23,407 bases of DNA from a bacterium UBA2214 (GCA_002327255.1 DCUM01000038.1:1721-25127); one strand, 5' to 3'; positions 8,419 to 16,062 are shown, counted from the stretch's first letter. The notes: generated by a model from the sequence alone, not told the origin. Numbers and translations are program-made.

Positions 8419-10470
8419 ATGCACCGTTTTACCCTGTTATTATCAACGCTGGCGCTTGCGGCTTCGCTCGCCTGCGAAAGCGCCTTTCAACCTTTTGTGC
8501 TGATCGACGGACAAAATCCGTGCACGATCGTCGTCGACCTCTCGCCTTATCAAGACCTCGATACGGCCCTGGCCGCGCACGGGGAATTCGCAGAGGAGAA
8601 GCGAGCCGCCCTGGTGGCCGCGCAGGAGCTGCGCCATTATCTCGCACGCCTCGTCAGCCTCTCTGAACGCAGCATCCGGGTAATCGATGATGGACAATCG
8701 GCGACGGGACGCATTCTTCTGCTGGGACTGCCGGGAGAAGAGTCGGCGTGGCGCGACGCAGCCGCAAGACTGAAGAAACTGTGGCTCCGCAGCGCAGCGC
8801 ATTCCCGCGGCGGCATCCGCATCGATGCCTGGCGCACCGAAGAACAGCAGATCGTGGCGTTGACCTGCCGGCAGCCGGCGGACATCCTCGATGCCGCCTA
8901 TTCATTTCTGGAACAGCAGGGGGTGGTCTGGTTTACACCCGGCGACCATGGCGACCGGGTGCCGGGCAGAAATCAACTCTCTATCCAGCACGCGGCGGTC
9001 ATCAAGGAGCCGGCCATGACCTGGCGGGGGTTTTTTCCGGGATGCCCGGATCAGGGCGGCGCTCGCCCTGTGCCATCAGAGTGGCTGCAGTGGTGGCAGC
9101 GTCAACACGTGCGCCAGGTCCCCGCGGCATGGCTGGCGGGCGCTGCGCCGCTGCAAAGCCCGGGCATGCAGGCGGTGCACAGCAGCCGCAGCCGCCAGCT
9201 TGCCGGCTGGCAGCCCGGTTTTTGCGCGGCTGATGCGGCGGCCATGCGTTCCTTGCAGCAATCCATTTGGCCGCTGCTGACCGAGGCCAGGCTTTTTGTC
9301 CTCGACGGCACCCAGGCCGTTCCGCTGTGCACTTGCCCGGCTTGCGAGGCCATGGGGAACGAGAGTACGCGCCTGACCGCCATTTTCGGGTATCTCGGCC
9401 ATGAATTGCAGGAACGGCAAAAAAAGGGGAGGTGCGCTCCAGATTGCCGCCTGATGGGCATCGTGCCGCCCGTTGCGCCGGATCGCCTGCTGCCAAAAGA
9501 GTGGCCTGCGCAGCAGGTGACCCTGGCCGTCCACCTCATGCCACGCTGCTATAACCATGCCATCGGCGATGCCGGCTGCACGGAAGTCAATCAACCCCTC
9601 CGCCAGGTCCTGCAAGAATGGCTGAAACAATCACCCAATGCCACCATCGCCGTGGTCGAGGGCTATTATGCAGCCGAATTTTCCGGACTGCCGCTGGTTT
9701 TAGACCACGTGCTCAACAGCGACATGGCCACCTATCAATCGCTGGGCATCCAGGGCGTTTACTGCGAAGCGCCGTCGCCGGCCATACCCGGCATGCAGCA
9801 CTATCTCAATTTCATCTTTGCTCAATCCACCTGGAACGGCCGCCTCAGCGTCGATTCTCTGCGCAGCGATTACTTCTCCGCATACTACCCGGGTCTGTCG
9901 ACGCAGGTCATGGAGTATTTTGATATGGCGGAAGAGGCATTGGCCAACATCTCTGCCTGGCGTTACGTCCTGCCGCAGCGTGTCAACCAGTTGCAGCGTG
10001 ATGGTTTCACGGGCACCCTGCTGCCTCTGCCGGGTTTTATGGAACATTTCAGCGTTTACGAGCAATTTGGCCAGATGAATGACGGCGTCGATTGGGAACG
10101 CACCTTTCAGCTCATTCACGATATGCGCCATGTCATGGACGACCTCCTCGATGCCAATCCCCCTGATCCGACCTTCGATCGCGTGTTGCAGCTGGAAAAA
10201 CAGCTGCAGTTCGCCGATCTGACGATCACCCTCTATGATAATGTGATCCGTACACTGACTCTGGGTGCGGATGAGCCCGAGATGCGGGAGGAGGCCGCCA
10301 TGCGGCTGCGGCAGGTGGTGAAAAAGATGACGGAATTTGCAGTGACCGAGGATTCTTGCGGCCGAACCTCCGCTTTGGAACAATCGGGGATCGCCGCTGC
10401 CTGTCAGGCGCTGCTGGATAAACTGGAACAGGAGTATGGCGTGCCCTATCAGCGGGTCTACCAGGAGTGA
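8419..10470 (+). CDS. Exported DUF4838-family protein
   Basis: This encodes a 683-residue exported protein that I assign to the DUF4838 family, which is often found beside carbohydrate-active genes and has an alpha-glucuronidase-like architecture; its biochemical role is not established. The N-terminus has a hydrophobic signal (LLLSTLALAASLAC); the Cys at 19 could be lipidated but the box is not canonical. Visible landmarks are the GVVWFTPGDHGDRVP block at 168-182, typical of the family, a C-x-C-x2-C cluster at C304, C306 and C309 within CTCPAC, and a PRCYNHAIGDAGC segment. The C-terminal third is mostly helical. The ATG at 8419 has GGGGAG at 8407-8412. It closes the UbiA-TPR-DUF4838 plus-strand group and is convergent with the transaldolase gene. 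Glycoside hydrolase activity is possible but cannot be shown from sequence. Confidence 0.78.
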   Translation: MHRFTLLLSTLALAASLACESAFQPFVLIDGQNPCTIVVDLSPYQDLDTALAAHGEFAEEKRAALVAAQELRHYLARLVSLSERSIRVIDDGQSATGRILLLGLPGEESAWRDAAARLKKLWLRSAAHSRGGIRIDAWRTEEQQIVALTCRQPADILDAAYSFLEQQGVVWFTPGDHGDRVPGRNQLSIQHAAVIKEPAMTWRGFFPGCPDQGGARPVPSEWLQWWQRQHVRQVPAAWLAGAAPLQSPGMQAVHSSRSRQLAGWQPGFCAADAAAMRSLQQSIWPLLTEARLFVLDGTQAVPLCTCPACEAMGNESTRLTAIFGYLGHELQERQKKGRCAPDCRLMGIVPPVAPDRLLPKEWPAQQVTLAVHLMPRCYNHAIGDAGCTEVNQPLRQVLQEWLKQSPNATIAVVEGYYAAEFSGLPLVLDHVLNSDMATYQSLGIQGVYCEAPSPAIPGMQHYLNFIFAQSTWNGRLSVDSLRSDYFSAYYPGLSTQVMEYFDMAEEALANISAWRYVLPQRVNQLQRDGFTGTLLPLPGFMEHFSVYEQFGQMNDGVDWERTFQLIHDMRHVMDDLLDANPPDPTFDRVLQLEKQLQFADLTITLYDNVIRTLTLGADEPEMREEAAMRLRQVVKKMTEFAVTEDSCGRTSALEQSGIAAACQALLDKLEQEYGVPYQRVYQE

Positions 10471-10480
10471 CCCCGGGGTC
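10469..10480. repeat. 12-bp perfect palindrome over the stop codon between convergent genes
   Basis: GACCCCGGGGTC reads the same on both strands and contains the end of the DUF4838 stop codon. A second GGGGTTGACTC copy at 10490-10500 could pair imperfectly with GAGTGACCCC at 10465-10474 to form a larger hairpin. There is no T-run on either strand, so it is not a convincing intrinsic terminator. Confidence 0.4.
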
Positions 10481-10529
10481 GAATTTTACGGGGTTGACTC
10501 TTGCGGCGCGCCCTCCGGCAACCCTCGGA

Positions 10530-11612
10530 CTACAGGCTGCGCTTGCGCGCGATGCTCTCCAGCAGGTCATGGTAGGCTTTTTGAAATGCGGCAACGCCTT
10601 CCTGCTGCAGACGGTCGATGATCTCCTCGAGAGGGATGCCGTGCTCCGCCACCGCGGTGAGCACAGCGGTGGTTTCGCTTGCGGGTGCCGGAAGCGCTGC
10701 GGCACTGCGGCCATGATCGAGGAGCGCCGCCAGCGTCTCCGGCGGAATGGTATTGACCGTATCGCGGCCCACCAGGCTGTCGATATAGAGCGTATCGGCG
10801 TACTGTTTGTTCTTGGTGCCGGTGCTGGCCCACAGCAGGCGCTGCCGCTGGGCGCCGGCCTGCGCCAGCACCTCCCAGCGCGCTCCACTGAAAATCCACG
10901 AAAAGAGCTGATAGGTCGCTGCAGCATTGGCGATGGCGACCCTGCCCAGCCATTGCGGGAGGCCGCGCTGCAGCAGCTGCGGGTCCACCGCCGTGTCCAT
11001 GCGGCTGACAAAGAAGGAGGCCACGGAGGCGATGGATTGCACCGCCTGGCCGGCCGCCAGGCGCGATTCCAGTCCTTCGATATAGGCGTAGGCTGCACCG
11101 CGATAGTGCTGCGCGCCAAAGATGAGCGTGACATTCACCGGAATGCCCGCGGCAATGAGCGCGCGAATGGCGGGAATCCCGGCTGCGGTGGCCGGCACTT
11201 TGATCATCAGATTGCGGCGGGCGACCGCCGCATGCAAGCGCTTCGCCTCCCGGATGGTGCCCTCGGCGTCATGGGCGAGTTCCGGGCTGACCTCGAGGCT
11301 GACATACCCATCCCGCCCCTGGCTGGCTTCATAGACCGGGGCGAGGAGATCGGCGGCTGCCTGAATATCGGCGATGGCGAGTTTTTCAAAGATTTCATGG
11401 CTCGCCAAACCCTGTTCCGCCCAATGCCGGATTTCGGCATCATAGACATCGCCGGCGCTGATGGCTTTTTGAAAAATGGCCGGATTGGACGTCAATCCCC
11501 TGACGCCCTTTACGATGAGTTCCTGCAAAGCCCCCTTCTTGACAAAATCCCGTTCGATGTGATCGATCCAAACGGATTGTCCCAGTGCCAGCAGATCAGC
11601 CAGAGAAGTCAT
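10530..11612 (-). CDS. tal: Transaldolase
   Basis: This encodes transaldolase, the non-oxidative pentose phosphate enzyme that moves a dihydroxyacetone unit between sedoheptulose 7-phosphate and glyceraldehyde 3-phosphate in the cytosol. Family landmarks are GLTSNPAIF at 39-47 and the Schiff-base lysine K138 in NLMIKVPAT, followed by NVTLIFGAQHY. At 360 residues it matches the longer single-domain type (TIGR00876-like), about the size found in Actinobacteria, Cyanobacteria and related lineages. I chose the ATG at 11612 because GAGG on the minus strand (11621-11624) lies 8 nt upstream; an upstream in-frame ATG at 11648 would add 12 unconserved residues and lacks such a site. It lies 114 nt downstream of the PAP2 gene on the same strand, so it may have its own promoter or be read from the fni group. 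Confidence 0.95.
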   Translation of the reverse strand: MTSLADLLALGQSVWIDHIERDFVKKGALQELIVKGVRGLTSNPAIFQKAISAGDVYDAEIRHWAEQGLASHEIFEKLAIADIQAAADLLAPVYEASQGRDGYVSLEVSPELAHDAEGTIREAKRLHAAVARRNLMIKVPATAAGIPAIRALIAAGIPVNVTLIFGAQHYRGAAYAYIEGLESRLAAGQAVQSIASVASFFVSRMDTAVDPQLLQRGLPQWLGRVAIANAAATYQLFSWIFSGARWEVLAQAGAQRQRLLWASTGTKNKQYADTLYIDSLVGRDTVNTIPPETLAALLDHGRSAAALPAPASETTAVLTAVAEHGIPLEEIIDRLQQEGVAAFQKAYHDLLESIARKRSL

Positions 11613-11620
11613 GCTTGTCG

Positions 11621-11624
11621 CCTC
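11621..11624 (-). promoter_or_regulatory. Ribosome binding site deciding the tal start
   Basis: GAGG on the minus strand lies 8 nt before the ATG at 11612. This favours that ATG over the in-frame ATG at 11648. Confidence 0.6.
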
Positions 11625-11726
11625 ATTATTGATGACCAATTTGCACACGCAAACAGCGGTTTGATAACATAAAGCACGTGTGATTTAAATCTGTATGCTC
11701 CCGGCAGTGATTGATCCATTGGTTCG

Positions 11727-12479
11727 TTAAAAAACCACGACCCAACTCAGGCGCCAATGCAGATCGGGCGGGGTGCCCGGGGTTGCCTGTTTTTCCAGCT
11801 CTGCGAATCCGTCACCCAGCAGGCCCCCGAGCAGCGCGCCGGCGAGAACGTCCGAGAACCAGTGACGGTCGTGATGCAGGCGCGAGATGCCGGTCAGCAT
11901 GGCCATGGCCGCTGCCGGCGCCGCCGTGCGTCCGCCGTAACGCCGGTGTAAAAAGGCCGCCACACAAAAAGAGGTCGAGGTATGACCCGACGGGAAAGCA
12001 TCCCGACTGCTGCCATCGGGCCGGAGACGCTGTGTCGTTTTTTTAATCAGAAAGGTGGCCGCGCCGGTCGCCACCAGGGATTCTGTGAAGAGTTGCCACT
12101 CTTCAAGGCGCTGCTGCCGGCTCCAGTGCGCCGCGCCGAGACGGTTGCTGAGGATATAGCCACTGCCGAGGAGATAGTTGACGCCTTTGCCGTAATAGTC
12201 GCCCATGGTGGCGAGGGGGGCTGGCAGCAGGCGGCCTGTCGCGGCGCTGCGGACGTCTCTGTCAAACCGGCTGATCCCGGCAATGCCGCCGGCGGCGAAT
12301 AACCAGCGCGGTTGCGAAAAGCTGCAGCGCATTCCCTGCAGCAGATGGTCACGATAGGAATTTCCCCACCCGGCGGCGTTGATGCTGGCCGGCAGCATCA
12401 ACAGGAACACGCAGATCGCAATCATCCGTGCGGCACACCGTGCGCCTGTCAGGGTGTGGAAGCAGCAGGTCAGGGTCAT
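11727..12479 (-). CDS. PAP2-family membrane-associated phosphatase
   Basis: This encodes a 250-residue type 2 phosphatidic acid phosphatase-like (PAP2) acid phosphatase. The three-part active-site signature is complete: K146-x6-R153-P154 (KKTTQRLRP), PSGH at 163-166, and SR-x5-H-x3-D with S199, R200, H206 and D210. A hydrophobic N-terminal segment (residues 19-36, IAICVFLLMLPASINA) looks like a signal peptide or membrane anchor, so the active site probably faces the periplasm. Family members dephosphorylate lipid phosphates or pyrophosphates, including undecaprenyl and farnesyl pyrophosphate. Position just after fni makes an isoprenoid substrate plausible but unproven. The ATG at 12479 overlaps the stop codon of a 33-codon ORF (ATGA); M19 at 12425 is an alternative start. 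Confidence 0.88.
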   Translation of the reverse strand: MTLTCCFHTLTGARCAARMIAICVFLLMLPASINAAGWGNSYRDHLLQGMRCSFSQPRWLFAAGGIAGISRFDRDVRSAATGRLLPAPLATMGDYYGKGVNYLLGSGYILSNRLGAAHWSRQQRLEEWQLFTESLVATGAATFLIKKTTQRLRPDGSSRDAFPSGHTSTSFCVAAFLHRRYGGRTAAPAAAMAMLTGISRLHHDRHWFSDVLAGALLGGLLGDGFAELEKQATPGTPPDLHWRLSWVVVF

Positions 12480-12577
12480 GACATTCGCGTTTTTATGTGA
12501 TGCACCCGGTAGCCTGCGGCGGCCTCTGCCAGGTTGCGCATGATCAGGATGCTTTTCGCTGCGGGCTGGTTTTGCAT
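12476..12577 (-). CDS. Small coupled ORF (33 residues) between fni and PAP2
   Basis: A 33-codon ORF starts 1 nt after the fni stop (TGAGATG) and ends inside the PAP2 start (ATGA, 4-nt overlap), so it exactly fills the gap between the two genes. The predicted peptide is basic, with a short amphipathic stretch SILIMRNLAEAAAGYRVHH. I recognise no family. It may be a real small protein, a translational-coupling leader for the PAP2 gene, or a coincidence. The support is positional only. Confidence 0.42.
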   Translation of the reverse strand: MQNQPAAKSILIMRNLAEAAAGYRVHHIKTRMS

Positions 12578-12578
12578 C

Positions 12579-13637
12579 TCATCTCTGCCGGTCTGTGAGA
12601 TCGAAGGGGGCATTGAGTATCAGCGTTTTGTTGTGATGGATCTGTTTCACGTTTTGCGCGCCCAGCAGGAACAGGGTGATGATGAATTCACGGCGGATGC
12701 GTTCGATGACTTCGATGACCCGCTGCGCCGACTCCATGGCCGGTTTGAGAAAGGGCCGGGCGACGCCGCAGAGCGCAGCGCCGAGGATGATCGCCTTGGC
12801 CATGTCCAGTCCGGAACGGATACCGCCGGAGGCGATCAGTGTGAGACGATCCTGAAGAGGCGCCAGGTGATGCAGCGCCAACGGCGTCGGTATGCCCCAG
12901 TCTTGAAATAATAGTCCGGCTGAGCGCTCGATGGATTCGTCGCGGCGTGCGTGTTCGATGCGGCTCCAGGAAGTGCCGCCGCTGCCCGCGATATCGATGA
13001 GGTGCAATCCGTGTCGCAGGGCAATTTCGGCATCCACGAGCGAAAAACCGGAACCGACTTCTTTCAACAGCACCGGTTTGGACAATCGCCGGTGCTGTGC
13101 GGCGATTTGCGCCGCCAGATTGGAAAAATCGGTGTTGCCTTCGGGTTGAATGGCTTCCTGCAGCGGATTGAGATGAAAATAGACGCCGTCGGCGTCCAGG
13201 ATGTCGATGGCATCCTGAGTTTGGCTTTCATCAAAGCCATAGTTGAGCTGTACCGCACCGAGATTGGCGAGCAGCAGGGTGTGCGGAGCATGGGTTCTGA
13301 GTTCAAAGCTCGATCTGGCTGCCGGGTGGGTGAACATGACGCGCTGCGACCCCACCGCCATGGCGACACCGGTCGCTTCAGCGGCAGTGGCGAGGTTGCG
13401 GTTGATGGTGCGCAGCATCTCATGATCTCCACCGGTCATGGAAGAGATGATCAATGGCAGCGTCAGCCGCTTCTCCAAAAACAAGATGGAAGGATCGATC
13501 GCGCGCAAATCCACTTCCGGCAAGGCGCGGTGCGAGAGATGGATGGCATCGAAATAATTCTTGTTGCGATCGGTCTCTGCGTCCGTTTCGATGATGGTGA
13601 TGTGATCAAATTTGCGCCGGTTGGTCGGATCGCTCAT
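12579..13637 (-). CDS. fni: Type 2 isopentenyl-diphosphate delta-isomerase
   Basis: This encodes the FMN- and NADPH-dependent isomerase that interconverts IPP and DMAPP in the cytosol, feeding polyprenyl carrier and quinone synthesis. At 352 residues it has the usual length. Landmarks are RRKFDHI near the N-terminus, SSMTGG at 65-70, HLNPLQEAIQPEG at 155-167 with Q160 and the metal-binding E161, KEVGSG at 192-197, DIAGSGGTSW at 215-224, and the phosphate-binding ASGGIRSG at 269-276. The start ATG at 13637 has only a weak GGAA upstream; AGGAG lies further off at 13661-13665. It is the first gene of a minus-strand group with a 33-codon ORF and PAP2. A 16-bp palindrome lies 60 nt upstream and may be an operator. 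Confidence 0.95.
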   Translation of the reverse strand: MSDPTNRRKFDHITIIETDAETDRNKNYFDAIHLSHRALPEVDLRAIDPSILFLEKRLTLPLIISSMTGGDHEMLRTINRNLATAAEATGVAMAVGSQRVMFTHPAARSSFELRTHAPHTLLLANLGAVQLNYGFDESQTQDAIDILDADGVYFHLNPLQEAIQPEGNTDFSNLAAQIAAQHRRLSKPVLLKEVGSGFSLVDAEIALRHGLHLIDIAGSGGTSWSRIEHARRDESIERSAGLLFQDWGIPTPLALHHLAPLQDRLTLIASGGIRSGLDMAKAIILGAALCGVARPFLKPAMESAQRVIEVIERIRREFIITLFLLGAQNVKQIHHNKTLILNAPFDLTDRQR

Positions 13638-13696
13638 GGCTGCATTCCGCGCGTTATATACTCCTGCGATTTTGTTAATTTAAAAATAATTTGCAA

Positions 13697-13712
13697 AATT
13701 TCCATGGAAATT
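13697..13712. promoter_or_regulatory. Perfect 16-bp palindrome, possible operator for fni
   Basis: AATTTCCATGGAAATT is identical on both strands and sits 60-75 nt before the fni start in an AT-rich region. This is the size and symmetry of a dimeric regulator site. No T-run follows it, so it is not a terminator. The regulator is unknown. Confidence 0.4.
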
Positions 13713-13719
13713 ATTACCC

Positions 13720-13903
13720 TGAATCATTCATGGCAAAGGAGGGAGCGCCCGGATAAAAGGCGCTTGATTTTTCACAAAAGGTTCTCTACTTTATACTCCG
13801 TGAAAGGCCTCTCATGAACTGATTCATTCAATCACACAAGGATCAAGAAACGGGATCAGGGAATGAGTATTAACGAAATATGTTCTTGACTTGAATCATT
13901 CAT
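13720..13903. repeat. 12-bp direct repeat TGAATCATTCAT (two copies)
   Basis: TGAATCATTCAT occurs at 13720-13731 and 13892-13903, 172 nt apart, and a related GATTCATTCA is at 13821-13830. All three lie in the same intergenic region. They may be binding sites or chance AT-rich similarity. Confidence 0.35.
13769..13797 (+). promoter_or_regulatory. Candidate sigma-70-like promoter
   Basis: TTTTCA (13769-13774) and TATACT (13792-13797) are separated by 17 nt, a reasonable -35/-10 pair reading towards the ligase gene. The -35 matches the consensus at 4 of 6 positions. The downstream untranslated stretch would be long (over 250 nt). Confidence 0.3.
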
Positions 13904-14071
13904 CAAAAATGGAATTAGTAGCAGTGACACGCATCATGGCCTTACGATAGAATACGCCAGGTTTCAGAACTTGTTTTACCTTAAAGCGCACGAAGAAGCA
14001 ATTTACCAAATAATGATTTAAATATACTTGATCATTTCAATCGCTTCGTGGTCGATAAACCTTAGTGGTAT

Positions 14072-14197
14072 ATGATTTTATCAGGTTATGCGATTCATGG
14101 GCAGGTGTTGTTGCAAAACCCGGAGCCAGTTATCGCAAGGGTATCCTCTATCTCACGGTCATTACTCCCGGTTTTGATTGATTTGCTGGCTGAATGA
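14072..14197 (+). CDS. Small ORF (41 residues) overlapping the ligase start
   Basis: A 41-codon ORF runs from an ATG at 14072 to a TGA at 14195-14197, which overlaps the ligase ATG (ATGA, 4 nt). The predicted peptide has a hydrophobic C-terminal helix (SRSLLPVLIDLLAE). No Shine-Dalgarno site precedes it and I recognise no family. It could be a small coupled protein, the tail of a decayed gene, or chance. Confidence 0.3.
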   Translation: MILSGYAIHGQVLLQNPEPVIARVSSISRSLLPVLIDLLAE

Positions 14198-14871
14198 TCG
14201 CCCGCCGGGCCGGAGTGGACAAGTACATGGACCTGCACGACCAACTCTATCTGCGCATCAACGCGGCGCAGCCTTTTCTCCTGGACATCTGGCAACCCCG
14301 CGGCATCGCCGTGGTGATCGGATATTCGCAGGTTGCCGCCAGGGAAGTGCATCTGCAGCGCTGCCGTGTCGACGGTGTGCCGGTTATCCGCCGCCGCGGC
14401 GGCGGCGGCGCGGTGGTGCTCATGCCGGGGGTACTCTGTATGACAGCGGCTTTCTCCAGCACCCGGAGTGAATCCCCCTATTTCTTTTTCAACCTCATCA
14501 ATCAATTTCTGGTCGATACACTCGCTGTGCACTATGGCATTACTGGATTGACGTTGCAGGGAATCAGCGATGTCGCTGTGGCGGGCCGTAAAATCCTGGG
14601 ATGTTCGATGTTCAAATCGCGGCAGCTCTTTTTCTATCAGGGCTCCCTGCTGGTCAACCCAAATCTGTCCCTCATCGACCGCTTGCTCAAACATCCCTCG
14701 CAGGAGCCCGATTACCGCCAGGGACGGGAACATGGCGCGTTCGTCACTTCGCTGTGGCAGCAGGGCTACCGGATTGAAACGGATGAATTGGGGATGCATC
14801 TGCAGCGCGCCGCTGCAGCGCTGCGGCCTCTGGTGTTGCAGGCGTCGAACGATCCGGGAAGAACGTTTTAA
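14194..14871 (+). CDS. Lipoate-protein ligase / octanoyltransferase family protein
   Basis: This encodes a 225-residue protein of the BPL/LplA/LipB catalytic fold, which attaches lipoate or octanoate to lipoyl-domain lysines in the cytosol. Landmarks are an N-terminal MDLHDQLYL helix, VVIGYSQ at about 46-52, the RRRGGGGAVV motif (family form RRxSGGGxV), the catalytic-type lysine K133 in AGRKILG, then YQGSLLVNP. C137 follows the lysine closely, which is worth noting because LipM/LipL octanoyltransferases use a cysteine, but it is not clearly at their position. It lacks the C-terminal accessory domain of E. coli LplA, so the precise reaction is open. The ATG at 14194 overlaps an upstream small ORF; the ATG at 14227 is an alternative with GGAG 11 nt upstream. 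No lipA or lipoyl enzyme gene is adjacent. It is convergent with the propeller lipoprotein gene. Confidence 0.8.
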   Translation: MIARRAGVDKYMDLHDQLYLRINAAQPFLLDIWQPRGIAVVIGYSQVAAREVHLQRCRVDGVPVIRRRGGGGAVVLMPGVLCMTAAFSSTRSESPYFFFNLINQFLVDTLAVHYGITGLTLQGISDVAVAGRKILGCSMFKSRQLFFYQGSLLVNPNLSLIDRLLKHPSQEPDYRQGREHGAFVTSLWQQGYRIETDELGMHLQRAAAALRPLVLQASNDPGRTF

Positions 14872-14907
14872 CCGGCGCCCTTGTTCAGCACGTCGCCACA
14901 CCTCCCC

Positions 14908-16062
14908 TCAGTACAACCGGAAACAGTAGATCACATCATCTTCCGCTGAAAAAACCAGATAGGGATCGATGGCCAGAGGATAGCCGCGAATTCTGCCTTT
15001 GGCGGTGAATTCCCAAACAACCGTTCCAGTGGCGATTTCCAGGGCATGGAATTTTTTGTTCATGGAACCGGCAAAGAGATACGCACCGCAAAGCAGCGGC
15101 GCCGTCGAGAGGATGCTGCCGCTGTTGTAGCGCCATTTCACATCGCCATCCTGTCGCGATACCGCATAGAGATTATGGTCGGTGGCGCTGAAAAATACCA
15201 GCGTGTCGTTCAGGGCGGCCGGATGGTAGATTTTTGCGCCAACGGACGTTTTCCAGCACAGACTGCCGCTTGCGATATCCAGGGCATAGAAAACGCCATC
15301 CGTGGAACCGACATAGGCCGTTTGCGCGGTGAGAACCGCCGGGCTGCGGATGGCGGCGCCGGTCGCATACTGCCACTGCGGTTCGAGCTGTGCGGACAGG
15401 GCGTGCAGGATGCCCTTGTCATCTCCGATGAGGATGCGATCGTTGGCAAACGCAGGGGTGGCGGAGCAGGTGTTGGACATCTGGTATTCAGCCTCTGTGG
15501 CGCCATCCTGCACGGCCAGGGCGAGCAGGCGTCCGCTGCCTGTGGCGAGATAGATTTTTCCTGCCACGATGAGCGGTTCGCCGGGAATGGTGCCGGCGCT
15601 CTTTTCCCAAAGCGTTTTGGCCTTGGTCAGATCATAGCAGATGACATTGTTTTTGCCGATGCGCCTGACGATGATCAGACGCTCGCCCGCCAGCGCGGCG
15701 GTGACCTCCACAGTGCTGCGCACGGCTATTTTTCCGATGCCATCACCATTCTCCAGGTGGAGACCTTCCAGCCTGCCATCCTGCGTGCCGTAGAGGATGT
15801 AGTCTTTTGCCCCCACCAGAGAGGACCCCGGTGCGCCGGAGGCGCGTTTCTCCCACAGCGGTTGCAGCGGAAAGCGCGGCTGAATTTCCACCACGGGCAC
15901 GCGCTGCGGCGTCTGTCCGAGCTGTGGCCAGCCGCCGCCGGGTTCATGCGCTCCTTTGAGGATGAATTTCCCGCAACCGGCCAGCAGCACAACCGCAACC
16001 GGGAGGGCACTCCCTGTCGAGAGCATTTTCCTCATCACCCGTATCAAACCGGATTTACCCAT
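14908..16062 (-). CDS. PQQ-type beta-propeller lipoprotein (BamB-like fold)
   Basis: This encodes a 384-residue lipoprotein with a signal peptide ending in the lipobox L-A-G-C, lipidated at C30. The rest is about eight PQQ-like repeats of roughly 38 residues, each ending in a pattern such as DGVFYALDIASGSLCWK or DHNLYAVSRQDGDVKWRY, indicating an eight-bladed propeller with BamB/PQQ-enzyme topology. No quinoprotein active-site residues are evident, so a binding or scaffold role is likely. Its ATG overlaps the stop of the upstream peptidase-barrel gene (TAATG), indicating translational coupling and a shared function at the outer membrane. ATGs at 16035 and 16026 would give a shorter, also plausible signal peptide. 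By analogy it may assist its neighbour as BamB assists BamA; that is inference. Confidence 0.85.
   Translation of the reverse strand: MGKSGLIRVMRKMLSTGSALPVAVVLLAGCGKFILKGAHEPGGGWPQLGQTPQRVPVVEIQPRFPLQPLWEKRASGAPGSSLVGAKDYILYGTQDGRLEGLHLENGDGIGKIAVRSTVEVTAALAGERLIIVRRIGKNNVICYDLTKAKTLWEKSAGTIPGEPLIVAGKIYLATGSGRLLALAVQDGATEAEYQMSNTCSATPAFANDRILIGDDKGILHALSAQLEPQWQYATGAAIRSPAVLTAQTAYVGSTDGVFYALDIASGSLCWKTSVGAKIYHPAALNDTLVFFSATDHNLYAVSRQDGDVKWRYNSGSILSTAPLLCGAYLFAGSMNKKFHALEIATGTVVWEFTAKGRIRGYPLAIDPYLVFSAEDDVIYCFRLY

Larger units (their letters stand above)
13638..14071. other. AT-rich intergenic region upstream of divergent fni and ligase genes
   Basis: About 430 nt between the fni start and the small ORF before the ligase carry no convincing gene. 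The stretch is clearly more AT-rich than its flanks. It contains a 16-bp palindrome (13697-13712), a 12-bp direct repeat (13720-13731 and 13892-13903) and a candidate plus-strand promoter (13769-13797). A 37-codon ORF at 13704-13817 has no supporting features. Promoters for both flanking groups are expected here. Confidence 0.6.

Noticed and set aside
10467..11672. 401-codon plus-strand open frame opposite transaldolase
   Set aside because: The minus strand encodes a complete transaldolase with its catalytic lysine; the plus frame has no features.
13704..13817. 37-codon plus-strand ORF starting inside the 16-bp palindrome
   Set aside because: It has no RBS and no coupling to a neighbour; its ATG is part of the palindrome, and a candidate promoter lies within it.
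14101..14125. Sequence GTGTTGTTGCAAAACCCGG resembling an insertion-sequence end
   Set aside because: No matching inverted copy, target duplication or transposase fragment was found nearby.
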